From Spongilla lacustris (taxonomy: Eukaryota; Porifera; Demospongiae; Spongillida; Spongillidae), in assembly GCA_949361645.1 (NCBI GenBank), contig OX442432.1, positions 5,468,397 through 5,532,396 on the forward strand: 64,000 bases of DNA, given 5' to 3'. Each line of letters begins with the position of its first letter. Position 1 is the first letter of the stretch. Below are positions 34,666 through 44,616 of the stretch, piece by piece. The position numbers and the translations under genes are program-made. The notes under the pieces are model-generated. The model did not search any database. It was given only the letters and a program-made list of their open reading frames with translations, and had not been told where the DNA came from.

Positions 34666-35208
34666 TGTTCACGTTTGTCCTGTAGCTTACAGTTAGAGCT
34701 GATTGTTCAAGCTGACTGCTTTGTATATTTGATTGAATCATTTTATTTTTATAATAACCAAGCTGTAAGTATAAAGCCACGAAGATACCAACCAAGTCGA
34801 GAGAATCGACGTGGCAGTTCATAAACTATAAATAGCATTTTTGACGTAATGTATGACAGTTAGGATTACGGAAATTTCTATACAATCCAACCATCCCTAC
34901 ATGTATGTGGCGGTAACGTATACCGCTTGCATGTATTTTTAAAAGCTTATCTGATTTATATACTGAGCGTACGACGTTCTAACATTATAACGGCTACCAA
35001 TTTTATCAACATACACCACGTGACATCCAGCAGCCAAACATGCTGTGCTGTAAATATTATCCAATGTTGGTGGGCATGTTAGTTGTTCAGTGACGTAAAT
35101 GTATGCATATAAAATGGTACAATTTTAAAAACAAAACAAATTGTTTGATGATTTGCGGCTTAGGGTTGTGTGATACATGCAGTGTATAAAGAAAAGTATA
35201 CCAGTATC

Positions 35209-35236
35209 CTGATGAGTGGATAACTCAGGGACGGAA
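35209..35236 (+). other. Hammerhead-like motif, unit 6 (core mutated)
   Basis: CTGATGA is intact but GAAA is changed to GGAA. Confidence 0.25.
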
Positions 35237-36281
35237 TGCTAACAATGCATGGCTACCACCAAGGCACCATAAGCACTATTTGCGTGTATCATTTTAAAGT
35301 CAAATGGGGTTCATACAAAGGGTAGGGCCAGACTGCAGACATCATCTAGAAGCCGGTGCGTATTTATCTGATGCAAAGAGCAGTCTTGTGCACTACCAAC
35401 ATGCAAGAGTATTTCACCTTACAGCCATGGAAGTTTATAACATGACATTATAAGGTAAGGTTACATATTTTGCTTGATATGTTTAATGAAGTTAGTCTGG
35501 TCAGGAGGATTTATACATGCACTGACAAAGTCCAACTTATATGAGTCTTAATTGGAGCTTAAAGCACAGCCCTTACATACAACACAGTCCTTTCATTGGT
35601 CGACAGTACAGCTGGCCCTTTTGGCCCAAGCTTATAGCACAGCCCTTACATTGGTCCAAGCCTACAGCACCCAAGCTTGGCCCAAGCAAAATCATTTGAG
35701 AGAGGCCATCCTTTTGTTCTGGTACAGAAAAAAACAAACAAAAAAAAAACAAGAGGGTAAGGTGATTCATATTCAACCCGATGCATGCTCTTCATATATT
35801 AAGTCTGCACTGAATGGAGGAGGCCCTATATTATTAGTGAAGATTGCATGGCATCAAGGCATATTCCATTTAGATCTGAACCAGTATGGTGGCCAATCGT
35901 TAGAGCATCAAGCCAGCTAGATGCTTTAGACCTTAAAAGATGCTCCCTTATTGAATAACTGAGAAAGTGCCAGAGCTTTTTTAACAGCTGAACTCTGAAA
36001 AACATCTGGAGGGAGTGATGTTGCTCAACAAATGATATTCAGCTGCTATAAAGGTGTCACTGATTTAACAAGGTTTGATATCCTGGAAGTGAGGTCTTCA
36101 TACTAAGATGACTCCCCCCCTCCCCCCATTCGATTGAGTTGAATATTGCAATTTGTGTATTAGTGAATGGACAATTGGAAAGAAAGCAACAAAAACCATG
36201 CAATATGACTTGAAATAACAAGGCCAGCCGTGACAACACAATACAATGCACATGCATAAATGTAAAAACGCAATATTAACC

Positions 36282-36860
36282 CTATGATCGAGTTCTCTGA
36301 AAGTCTTTGACCATTTGACTCATCTGATCCATGGCTTCGTACAAACCATCCCCGCTCACTGCACTGGTTCCATGAACGTGCCAGTTCCGCCCCTTCAATG
36401 ATGGAAGCCCGAGCTTTGTGGCAACCTCGGATGGGGACGAAGCTTTGGGTAGATCTTGTTTGTTGGCCAACACCACTAATGGTACTCCGACTAGTTCCTC
36501 CGAGTTAAGGATCCAAGTTAACTCCTCTCTGACCTCGTCAAAGCGATGCTTGTCCGAACTATCCACAACGAAGATCAATCCGTGAGTACCTACGAAGTAG
36601 TGTTTCCACAGTGGACGGATCTTGTCCTGCCCTCCAATGTCCCACACGGTGAACGAGACGTTCTTCACTGGAGACAACGACTCGACGTTGAATCCGATGG
36701 TCGGTATGGTGTTGACGACCTCGTTTAGTTTCAACTTGTACAGAACGGTGGTCTTGCCGGCTGCATCCAGTCCCAACATGAGGATCTTAGCAGGACGATC
36801 GGAGAACCTGTCGAGTAGTCCTTGGAGAGCACTCGTCAATGCTGAAGTCAAGTTTCCCAT
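36282..36860 (-). CDS. Arf-type small GTPase, array copy 7
   Basis: A 192-residue intronless protein with all motifs intact, Gln13 as in copy 4, Lys86, Gly151 and Asn159. Homology with the other units fades about 190 bases upstream of its start (after about 37045), so this marks the far edge of the array. Its TATA box is at about 36954-36962. Confidence 0.88.
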   Translation of the reverse strand: MGNLTSALTSALQGLLDRFSDRPAKILMLGLDAAGKTTVLYKLKLNEVVNTIPTIGFNVESLSPVKNVSFTVWDIGGQDKIRPLWKHYFVGTHGLIFVVDSSDKHRFDEVREELTWILNSEELVGVPLVVLANKQDLPKASSPSEVATKLGLPSLKGRNWHVHGTSAVSGDGLYEAMDQMSQMVKDFQRTRS

Positions 36861-37045
36861 TGTTCACGTTTGTCTGGTAGCTTATAGTTTTCGCTGCTAG
36901 TTAGAGCTGATTGTTCAAGCTGACTGATTTGTATGTTTGTTTGAATCATATCCTTTTTTATAATAACCAAGCTGTAACTATAAAGCCACGAAGATACCAA
37001 CCAAGTCAAGAGAATCGACGTGGCAGTACATAAACTATAAATAGT

Positions 37046-37500
37046 AATTGTGACGTACCCGTATGACGTATTTGTAATGATTAATAATTGGAACGTAGGC
37101 GTAATTAATTAACGAGTAGCCGACCTAGCCAGAGACAATATATATTATCCCTGACCTAGCTAGCTAGCTAAGGCCCAATGAATTGTATTAATTGCATCCG
37201 TTCATGTAGTTGGGCGCCAGTACGCGGAGGTCAGGCTAAACTCTATCATCTCTGACTAGACTAGAGTGTATACATAGGTCCAGCGGATCACGTGATGCTC
37301 ATGTTTTATTAATTTGGTTGGCAAGTGTGTACATATGCTAATGGACGGCGTACTAAAATCTGGTTGCTAAAGTCGTTACAAGCAGAAATTGGAACCTGTT
37401 GGTCTGCAGTTAAGTTGTATCCCATACTTGGAATCTAACAGCCATCCCGATATGTCGTTGTGGCCACGGAAAGAGTTAGTCTCACTCTGGTACCCAAACA
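37046..37500. other. Unique sequence beyond the Arf array
   Basis: No coding or repeat feature was recognised. Short direct CTAGCTAGCTAG-like motifs lie near 37150. Confidence 0.5.
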
Positions 37501-37599
37501 AATGAACTAGGAAAGAGTATGGGCATATTTTTCATTAAAGTACTGGCACGTATACCCAGGAGCAGCTGCTTTCATGCAGCAGCTCGAAGCCTACAATTT

Positions 37600-37766
37600 C
37601 TTCGAGTCTCCTGTTTACGTAATGGCATTCGGACAGCGTGGTATAAGGGTCAAAGGCTCAAAGCCCTAGTCAGCGCTCACCTGATGTTGCACGATGACGT
37701 GAAGCTTGGATGGATAGCTAAGCCAGACGGTTCTATTTTTTCTGGTCATTGCACATGCATGGCTGG
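37600..37766 (+). pseudogene. SWIM zinc-finger exon or fragment (transposon-like recombinase type)
   Basis: The plus frame reads VSAHLMLHDDVKLGWIAKPD and then DGSIFSGHCTCMAG, followed at once by a good donor GTAAGT at 37767. The W-I-x-x-x-DG-x-I-x-x-x-HC-x-CMAG pattern is the first half of the SWIM-like domain that precedes YqaJ-type exonucleases in many invertebrate transposon-like genes. The expected second half (Gly, Cys-Ser-His) was not found downstream, so this is either one exon of a larger gene or a relic. The left border is uncertain. Confidence 0.4.
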
Positions 37767-38995
37767 GTAAGTGTTTAATCTTTCTTACTTCCAAGTCTAC
37801 ATCATTGCTGGGTCTGGGAACCCGACTGATGTTTACTGTACAGTAGAGACTAGCAGGTTTTCCTGAGCGTAAACGGACACAGTGAAACAGAAGCGCTCGA
37901 TCCCACATGGGAATGACACATGCATACCAGATACAAAGTATGGTCACCACAGATTCGCGAGTGTACTATGGACAACCAGTAGTTGGGCATAGCCGACCAT
38001 ACGCGACGGTATGGCTACGGCCAACCAGTTCTACCTTTTATCCATTTCAGTTTTCAGGGATGATTCTTAGATGTAAAACGATAAAATCCAAGGCTAGAAT
38101 GTTCACCATGGTGACTTTTACAACCAATCGCACAGCAACTAACAACCATTTCTTAGGCACGGACAATAAATTTGCCAACCAAATTTAATATTCATTGATT
38201 TTGGTCACGTGCTTGAGTGCCCATTGGACCTATGTATACGTGGCTACCGTACCGCGAGGATTTAGGATAGAGCAGGTAAATGTGGTGAAACTGCTGATAC
38301 CTATGCCTGCATACGCTCAAACAACAGAGATAATGCACAACAAGTTCCTCCTCCTAGGCCTCGACGAACGTGTTTGTTGGTCTATGATAGAAGGACCTCG
38401 AGCCTCTGAGACAAAAGATTATAGGGAGATATCTTAACAAAGGTGGGTTTTTGTATATTTTTATTCTTATAGTTATTAGTTGAAACCACGATGAAGGTGC
38501 AAAACAGCCGTGCTCAACTCAGTCTTCTCCCAGGGTTCAGAATCTTCAGATGTCAATTTCAATAGCGCGCTGTTTAGGCCAAGGGCGTCTAGATGCCTCG
38601 AAACGTAGTCGGAATAAACTGCCCGGCCAAAAGCGCGAATGCTCATGACACCGGCACATAATGGCAGACAATTTATTATTCTGTAAACTTAAGTAGAAAC
38701 TTTTTCCAGGTGTACACTGAATGCAGTGAAGCTACATGTAACTCATTCGAAGATGGAGGCCGGTTAAACAAATACTTTTTATTGTTTGACATTCCACTGA
38801 TTACAAGAAAGATTCGTATGCAATATTTACGTGACTTAGCGGCAAGTTATTAAAGATCCAATTGCATGAGCCATCCTACGGCCATTTAGTAAGAACCTTT
38901 GTATACAACTTCGAATATTTCATCGGCATAGAGAGATTACGGCGATGACAGAGTGTAAAAACGTCACTTCCCGCGCGCACGCGTGACTTCTTTTC
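37767..38995. other. Upstream region of aquaglyceroporin A
   Basis: No supported gene. It holds the presumed promoter of the channel gene at 38996; no clear TATA box was seen. Confidence 0.5.
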
Positions 38996-39979
38996 ATGGC
39001 CACGGTGACCGATTCTTCGAGAGACCTCCACACTAACGACGACGCTTCTTTACTGAAAGAAGAGTCGCATATTATTCGAAGAAGCAGGCTTAAAACCCAA
39101 GCAACGGAATGGTGGAAATCATTCTACTCAAAGGCCGTGCCTATACTTACGGAACTGGGCGGTGAGTTCGTAGGAACGTTCTTTGCAGTTCTCATTATCA
39201 TTACCGTTGGAGCCACCCAAACCCTACTGGAAGCGGAGACAGGTCTGTGGCAAGTGGCAGTCATTTCTGGACTTGGGGTGGGTCTTAGCATATACGCTAC
39301 TGCTCACATCTCCAACTCGCACTTCAACCCTGCTGTGACGCTAGCCTTCGCCCTAGTAAGAAGGAGGGCATTCTCTTGGAAGAAGGTGGTTCCATATATT
39401 GTGGTACAGACATTGGCGGGGTTCCTAGCTGGCGCCATGCTGTACGCAATGTATGGGGACTCCATAGAGCTGTTTGAAAAACAAAGCCGCATCATACGAG
39501 GTTCAGATGAATCGGTGAAAACAGCTATGATATTTGGAGAGTACTTCCCCAGTCCCAGCTTCGCTGTTTTCAAAAACTCAACCGCTATGGCTGTATCGCC
39601 TGCCAAGGCAATGGTCATCGAGGCCTGGGCAACAGGGATACTGGTCTTCATGATATTCAGTTTCTCTGATCCGAACAACAGCAGCGTCGGTAGCAGCAAG
39701 AGCAAGGTCGCCATTCCAATTTTGATTGGACTCACCATCGCTGTGCTCATCTGTCTCTACGCACCACTGACTCAAGCTGGCTTGAATCCCGCTCGAGATT
39801 TTGGACCGAGGTTATTTGCAGCAACTGCTGGATGGGGCAGAATTGCCATCCCGGGTCCGGGGAACGGCTTCTGGGTTTACATAGTTGGACCGCTCATTGG
39901 CGGGCCGATTGGAGGTGCGATGTACGACTGGGTGGTGGCCAGGTCAGCAAAGCGGGATTCAAAATTCGTGGATATTTAG
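38996..39979 (+). CDS. Aquaglyceroporin A
   Basis: An intronless frame of 327 residues. Six hydrophobic segments and two half-helices carry HFNPAVT (NPA at 111-113) and GLNPARDFGPR (NPA at 264-266). The Asp after NPAR (Asp268) and the DFGPR extension are marks of the glycerol-permeable subfamily (GlpF, AQP3/7/9/10), and Arg267 is the selectivity-filter arginine. A basic segment precedes the first helix. NSTA at 194 in the loop before helix 5 could be N-glycosylated. It should sit in the plasma membrane and pass water, glycerol and small solutes. It is the only one of the four on the plus strand. The start ATG has a CATGGCC context. Confidence 0.9.
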   Translation: MATVTDSSRDLHTNDDASLLKEESHIIRRSRLKTQATEWWKSFYSKAVPILTELGGEFVGTFFAVLIIITVGATQTLLEAETGLWQVAVISGLGVGLSIYATAHISNSHFNPAVTLAFALVRRRAFSWKKVVPYIVVQTLAGFLAGAMLYAMYGDSIELFEKQSRIIRGSDESVKTAMIFGEYFPSPSFAVFKNSTAMAVSPAKAMVIEAWATGILVFMIFSFSDPNNSSVGSSKSKVAIPILIGLTIAVLICLYAPLTQAGLNPARDFGPRLFAATAGWGRIAIPGPGNGFWVYIVGPLIGGPIGGAMYDWVVARSAKRDSKFVDI

Positions 39980-40820
39980 GATGTCTACTCTGTATAACTG
40001 CATGCATGCAAGCTTTAATGTGTATGTGTCATGCAAGGTGCTCATATATGCTCTGTGAACTTACAGTTGCTGCTAAACTAATTAAATGTAGTCAGTACTG
40101 AACTTAGGTTGTTCTTATTTCAGTCGTTCGAACACAAGCCAGTGCTTGCAATGTGAATGGTCTGAATAGACTCAATTGTAAATGTATAAATAGCACTTGA
40201 AGCGTATAGATCTCAAATCTCAATAACAATAGCAATTCATGTATACACTGACACCAATAACAGGACGAGCTGAGTTTCAGCCGCGGGTTGTGAGGCACAC
40301 ACAGAAAGGAGGCCGGGTTAATTGGCAGAGATGCATGGTGCATCAGTGCGTGGCCGGGAACTGGGTCGATCAAGTAACTTGAAGCTTTTCCTGACTACGT
40401 AAAAAGTTAGCGAGTTACGCGATTGCACGGCTGTTACAATTGGACAAAAAGGGTCATAATTAGAGCACAGGAAAAAGATTTACGGTTCAACAACCGCTTT
40501 CCCTTTACAAGCTCATTAAAGTTTCAACTTAAGGTTTTCGCAGCCAATCGATCTAATGCGAATAAAATTGCAACAAACGGTAACTAGAACTAGTCCTCTT
40601 GTTAGATTTAGCCTCACGCACCCATTAGCCTCGAGTGGCGCACTGCATTTCGTTAACGTTCCGCGCATAAGATGGTTCTTTTTAGGCGGGAAAAGTAGCA
40701 TAAAATCACGACTGTGTAGCTTTTTTTCCGCCCTTATAAGTGCTGTCGGTAAAAAAACAGCTTATAGTGGTATCTTTGCCAGGTAAGAATATCTCCTACG
40801 CCCTGCTATAATTATTATAA
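39980..40820. other. 3' flank of aquaglyceroporin A
   Basis: Nothing coding was recognised. Confidence 0.5.
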
Positions 40821-40825
40821 CAGAA

Positions 40826-41081
40826 TAACGCGCACCACAAGTATGGAAGTGCAGCACTAGATGATCTGTGCCGAGTGTGCGGGTGCAAATTGCATAGAGG
40901 GATCAAAGCAAAGGGGAGAGCAGTAAAACCAGAGCCACCATACAGCTGTATCTCCTATGCTGACAAGTTACTTGTGGCTTTTAACATCAACATTCTTGTT
41001 GATACACCTGAGATCCACCCCCAAATGTTTTGCACCTTGTGCTTAATTAAAGCTCACGTGTTCTTGCGGCAAAAGAGCTGA
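40826..41081 (+). CDS. Putative zinc-binding exon, Cys-pair protein fragment
   Basis: A frame opens after an AG acceptor-like site (ATTATAACAG) and runs to a TGA at 41079-41081. It encodes DDLCRVCGCKLHRGIKAKG, then a spacer, then TPEIHPQMFCTLC. Paired cysteines and an HP-x-x-FC-x-x-C motif suggest a zinc-binding domain like those at the N-terminus of some RAG1-like or transposon-derived proteins. I cannot name it. Upstream exons were not found, so it may be an isolated relic. Confidence 0.3.
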
Positions 41082-41227
41082 AGAATCACTTCAAGTGCTA
41101 TGTTCAGCTACACATGTACTTATAAGGTATGCAAATGGTTTCTTTTAAGTATCCCTCACTTTATGCAACTTCATATGGGTACAGCAACAGATGGCACAGC
41201 TCACCATAAGACCATCATAAAACTGAA

Positions 41228-42090
41228 ATGATCACCCCACAAGCCTGGATGAGTGTACATCCCTAGGGGCATCGGATGGGTGTGTGTGCATGGGGGGCAT
41301 CGGATGGGTGTACATGTATATGGGGGACATTGGATGGGTGTGCGTGGAAGGCATTGGATGGGTGTGCATGGGGGGCATTGGATGGGTGTACATGGAGGGC
41401 ATTGGATGGTGTACATGGGGGGCATTGGAAGGGTGTACATGGAGGCATTGGATGGGTGTACATGGGGGCATTGGATGGGTGTACATGGGGGGCATTGGAT
41501 GGTGTACATGGGGGCATTGGAAGGGTGTACATGGAGGCATTGGATGGGTGTACTAGAGGGTATAGGATGGGTGTACATGGAGGGGCATTGGATGGTGTAC
41601 ATGGGGGCATTGGATGGGCATACATGGGGGCATTGGATGGGCATACATGGAGGGCATTGGATGGGTGTACAAGGGTGTACATGTACATGGAGGGCATTGG
41701 ATGGTGTACATGGGGGCATTGGATGGGTGTACATGGGGGCATTGGATGGGTGTGCATGGGGACATTGAATGGGTGTACATGGTGGGTGTACATGGGGGGC
41801 ATTGGATGGATGTACATGGAGGGCATTGGATGGGTGTGCGTGGGGGGCATTGGATGGGTGTGTGTGGGGGGCATTGGATGGGTGTGCGTGGGGGGCATTG
41901 GATGGGTGTACATGGGTGGCATTGGATGGGTGTACAAGGGGGCATTGGATGACCCATGTGGGGCATTCGATGGGTGTGTGTGATGGGGGACATTGGATGG
42001 GTGTGCATTGGTGGCATTGGATGGGTGTGCATGGGGGGGGGGCATTAGATGAGTGTACATAGAGCATTGGATGGGTCATGGGTGTACATG
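41228..42090. repeat. Degenerate minisatellite, about 22-25-bp unit
   Basis: About 37 imperfect copies of a unit containing GGCATTGGATGGGTGTACAT. Long open frames on both strands (up to 321 codons) come from the repeat and lack any non-repeat domain. Confidence 0.93.
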
Positions 42091-42378
42091 TGGCCAACTT
42101 CATGGACCATGGTTCCAGTAAAACCCCAGCAGGCCTTGTTTCCAATACCACAGGCCTTGGTTCCACTCAGACCACATTGCTTGAATACCATATGCAGGAA
42201 TGGATAGGCCATATGCACTATATGCAGGATGCTGTCTCGTGGGAGAACGGCCCGGGCTGTGTCTTTTCATAACAGCCTTGGTTGGGTTCATCCCTGGCCC
42301 CGTTGCAGGAGGGTTTCACCTAGTATGCATCCAGAGAGCAATCTGGCTATAAAGATCCATCTTTACCAATGCATAGAC

Positions 42379-42638
42379 CAGGGGCGGATACAGGATTTCA
42401 GACAAGGGGGGGGGGGGGGGGGGGGGGGGGGGTGCTGTCCGCTTTCGGCCAATTCTACGAGCGGGGGGGTGCTGTCCGCTTTCGGCCAATTCTATGAGCG
42501 GGGGGGGGGACAAGGTTTTTGGACAAAAGAGGGGGTTGTAAACCCCAAAACCCCCTAAAACTGCGTGCAAAAAAAAAGGAATTTGGACAAAAGGGGGGGT
42601 TGCAACCCCCAAACCCCCCCCCCCTGTATCCGCCCCTG
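42379..42638. mobile_element. 260-bp MITE, 5-bp target duplication
   Basis: A perfect 16-base terminal inverted repeat CAGGGGCGGATACAGG is flanked by TAGAC on both sides. The interior has long G and C tracts and two copies of TGCTGTCCGCTTTCGGCC. It is related to the element at 42984. Confidence 0.85.
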
Positions 42639-42983
42639 TAGACAAATAGCCAATTAAATTCACTATACAGAATATGGCGTCGCGGGTGATAGCGCTAAAA
42701 ATAACAATATTCTGAAGGCTCACAACTTCTAGTAGAATACGCGGCACCACGAGATGATACTGGAAAATATAGAAACAACCTACCGGCTTTACACTGTTAA
42801 AATTTCAAGGTACTTTATAAGGGCGGAAACTTTACCAGGGCAACGTTTATCCTCCTAGGTCGAGAATCACCCAGTGGATCTGCAAGCTAATGCCACATCC
42901 AGGATTGAAATATAGCGCCAGAGATGCTCATCATTAATACCAGTAGACATTGTAGAAACTGTACATAGACAACGCCGGCACTG

Positions 42984-43280
42984 CACTGGCGGACGCAGGA
43001 TTTAAAGAAGGGGGGGGGGGGGGGGGTTGTAGTGGAGGGGGATCACCAAAAGGGGGAGGGTGCGGGAGGGGGATGTGCCCCCTCCCGCGCGAAGCGCGGA
43101 AGCTTTTGAAAACGTTAATTCGGTATGCTAAAATGCATGAAAAAATTGCGAGTTTTCAACTAGCTGAGCATGCTCGTTACTTTTTCATTTACTTATGCCG
43201 CATTTTGCGTATTATGTAATAGGAGGAAAGGGGGGGTTGCAACCCCCCCAACCCCCCCCCCCCCCCTCCGTCCGCCAGTG
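42984..43280. mobile_element. 297-bp MITE, 5-bp target duplication
   Basis: The terminal inverted repeat CACTGGCGGACG is flanked by CACTG on both sides. As in the 42379 element, the left end continues as GCAGGATTT-A then AAGGGGGG, and the right end is a C tract. The two belong to one family. Confidence 0.85.
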
Positions 43281-43674
43281 CACTGTATCGAAACGGTCTG
43301 TACAAAAAGGTCCATCCACAAGAACAGATGTGTTGCTAGGGTCGTAATTAGGTCCGTTGGTATGAAAAAATTTCGTATCAAGGGGCGTAGCCTTTTTGTC
43401 CAAGGTTTCAATGGAATGAAACAGCCGTGATTGAGAACGCGGCCTTTTTAATTAAAAAAAAGATTTTTTAATACATGCATATCGCATGCACATCGCATGG
43501 CTTATAATTATAGCTGTTGCGTCGATTATGCTATATGTTTTAAGCTTACTCATAAGTTTCATATCCAACATTAAGAGGTGCCTATTGGATAGTGCTTGGG
43601 AAAGAGGGTGTGTATTTATCGGAAGAGGAGGGATGGTACTGAATGGGTAAATACAACAGTACTAAATTTGTGCC

Positions 43675-43675
<1 letters not shown>

Positions 43676-43744
<69 letters not shown>
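43676..43744. repeat. (GT)n microsatellite
   Basis: About 34 GT units. Confidence 0.95.
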
Positions 43745-43747
<3 letters not shown>

Positions 43748-44107
43748 AGATGGTTTATCACTGGTGTGTGAGCACAAATATATTCTATTATTGGATTCGG
43801 AATTTCATTTACATGAATCCCTTGGTATTATTAAGAAAAAATCAAGGCACAGAAAAAAGTATGAAACAAGATATAAACATTAATCAAAATAAAATAGGTG
43901 ATGTAGGCTAATTGAATAATAGTAAGGAAACAAGTGAATTCATAAGCCCGGACCTATATTTAGTGATACTTAGCGTCTTGAACTTGCTAAACGTAGGTCT
44001 GTAGTATTTATTATTATAATTGCATAGTTTTCCTTACTTTTTATTCAATTGGTGACATCATCGATCTTTTTTTTTAATATCTTGTCAATTGTCAAGTTAC
44101 TGGCATT

Positions 44108-44108
<1 letters not shown>

Positions 44109-44192
<84 letters not shown>

Positions 44193-44241
44193 TACACACA
44201 CACACACACACACACTGTACACACACACACACACACACACT

Positions 44242-44280
<39 letters not shown>
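44109..44280. repeat. (CA)n microsatellite with regular CTGTA interruptions
   Basis: Five CA blocks are separated by four CTGTA interruptions, forming a higher-order tandem pattern. Confidence 0.93.
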
Positions 44281-44281
<1 letters not shown>

Positions 44282-44616
44282 TTCATGTGTGCCTTTAATT
44301 AGCGATTATTTTAAATCAACCCCAGAGCTGGTAAGTGACAGCATGCAGAATGGCAATGCAGGGCAGTAGCCTAAGAGAGCAGTGACATCAGAAGGTTAAT
44401 TGTGAATTAGCTAGATGGAATGAAATAATTTCTCATGCACATTTTGCACAGAGGTTGGTACTGACAAACATTACTTGCAAATTGTAGTAAAGTGTCCAAC
44501 AAAATATACACTTTTAGGCCACTGCTGTTAGAAGTGTAACTGAATAAAAGAAACAACCATGTCATACATCTTATTAAAGTGTCTACAGATCTCAGCTAGC
44601 CTACATGCACAGTTGT

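Larger units (their letters stand above)
20140..36965. repeat. Tandem segmental array of seven Arf units, 2.2-3.2 kb each
   Basis: Seven minus-strand Arf genes start at 21488, 24660, 27102, 29733, 32138, 34665 and 36860 (spacings 3172, 2442, 2631, 2405, 2527 and 2195 bases). Coding regions are nearly identical, and flanks are similar but carry many indels. By 5' flank, copies 1 and 2 match each other, 4 and 5 match, and 3 and 6 match, giving an AAB-AAB order. This suggests duplication of a three-gene block. Confidence 0.85.

Noticed and set aside
39304..39750. 148-codon frame opposite aquaglyceroporin A
   Set aside because: Antisense shadow of a conserved channel gene; similar shadows occur opposite the other copies.
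38996..39979. Bacterial contamination, suggested by intronless GlpF-like genes
   Set aside because: The channels are flanked by animal repeats and intron-containing genes, and carry long metazoan-style tails; four paralogues share the locus.
41201..42166. 321-codon frame, minus strand
   Set aside because: Entirely made of a degenerate minisatellite; open on several frames of both strands, with no non-repeat domain.
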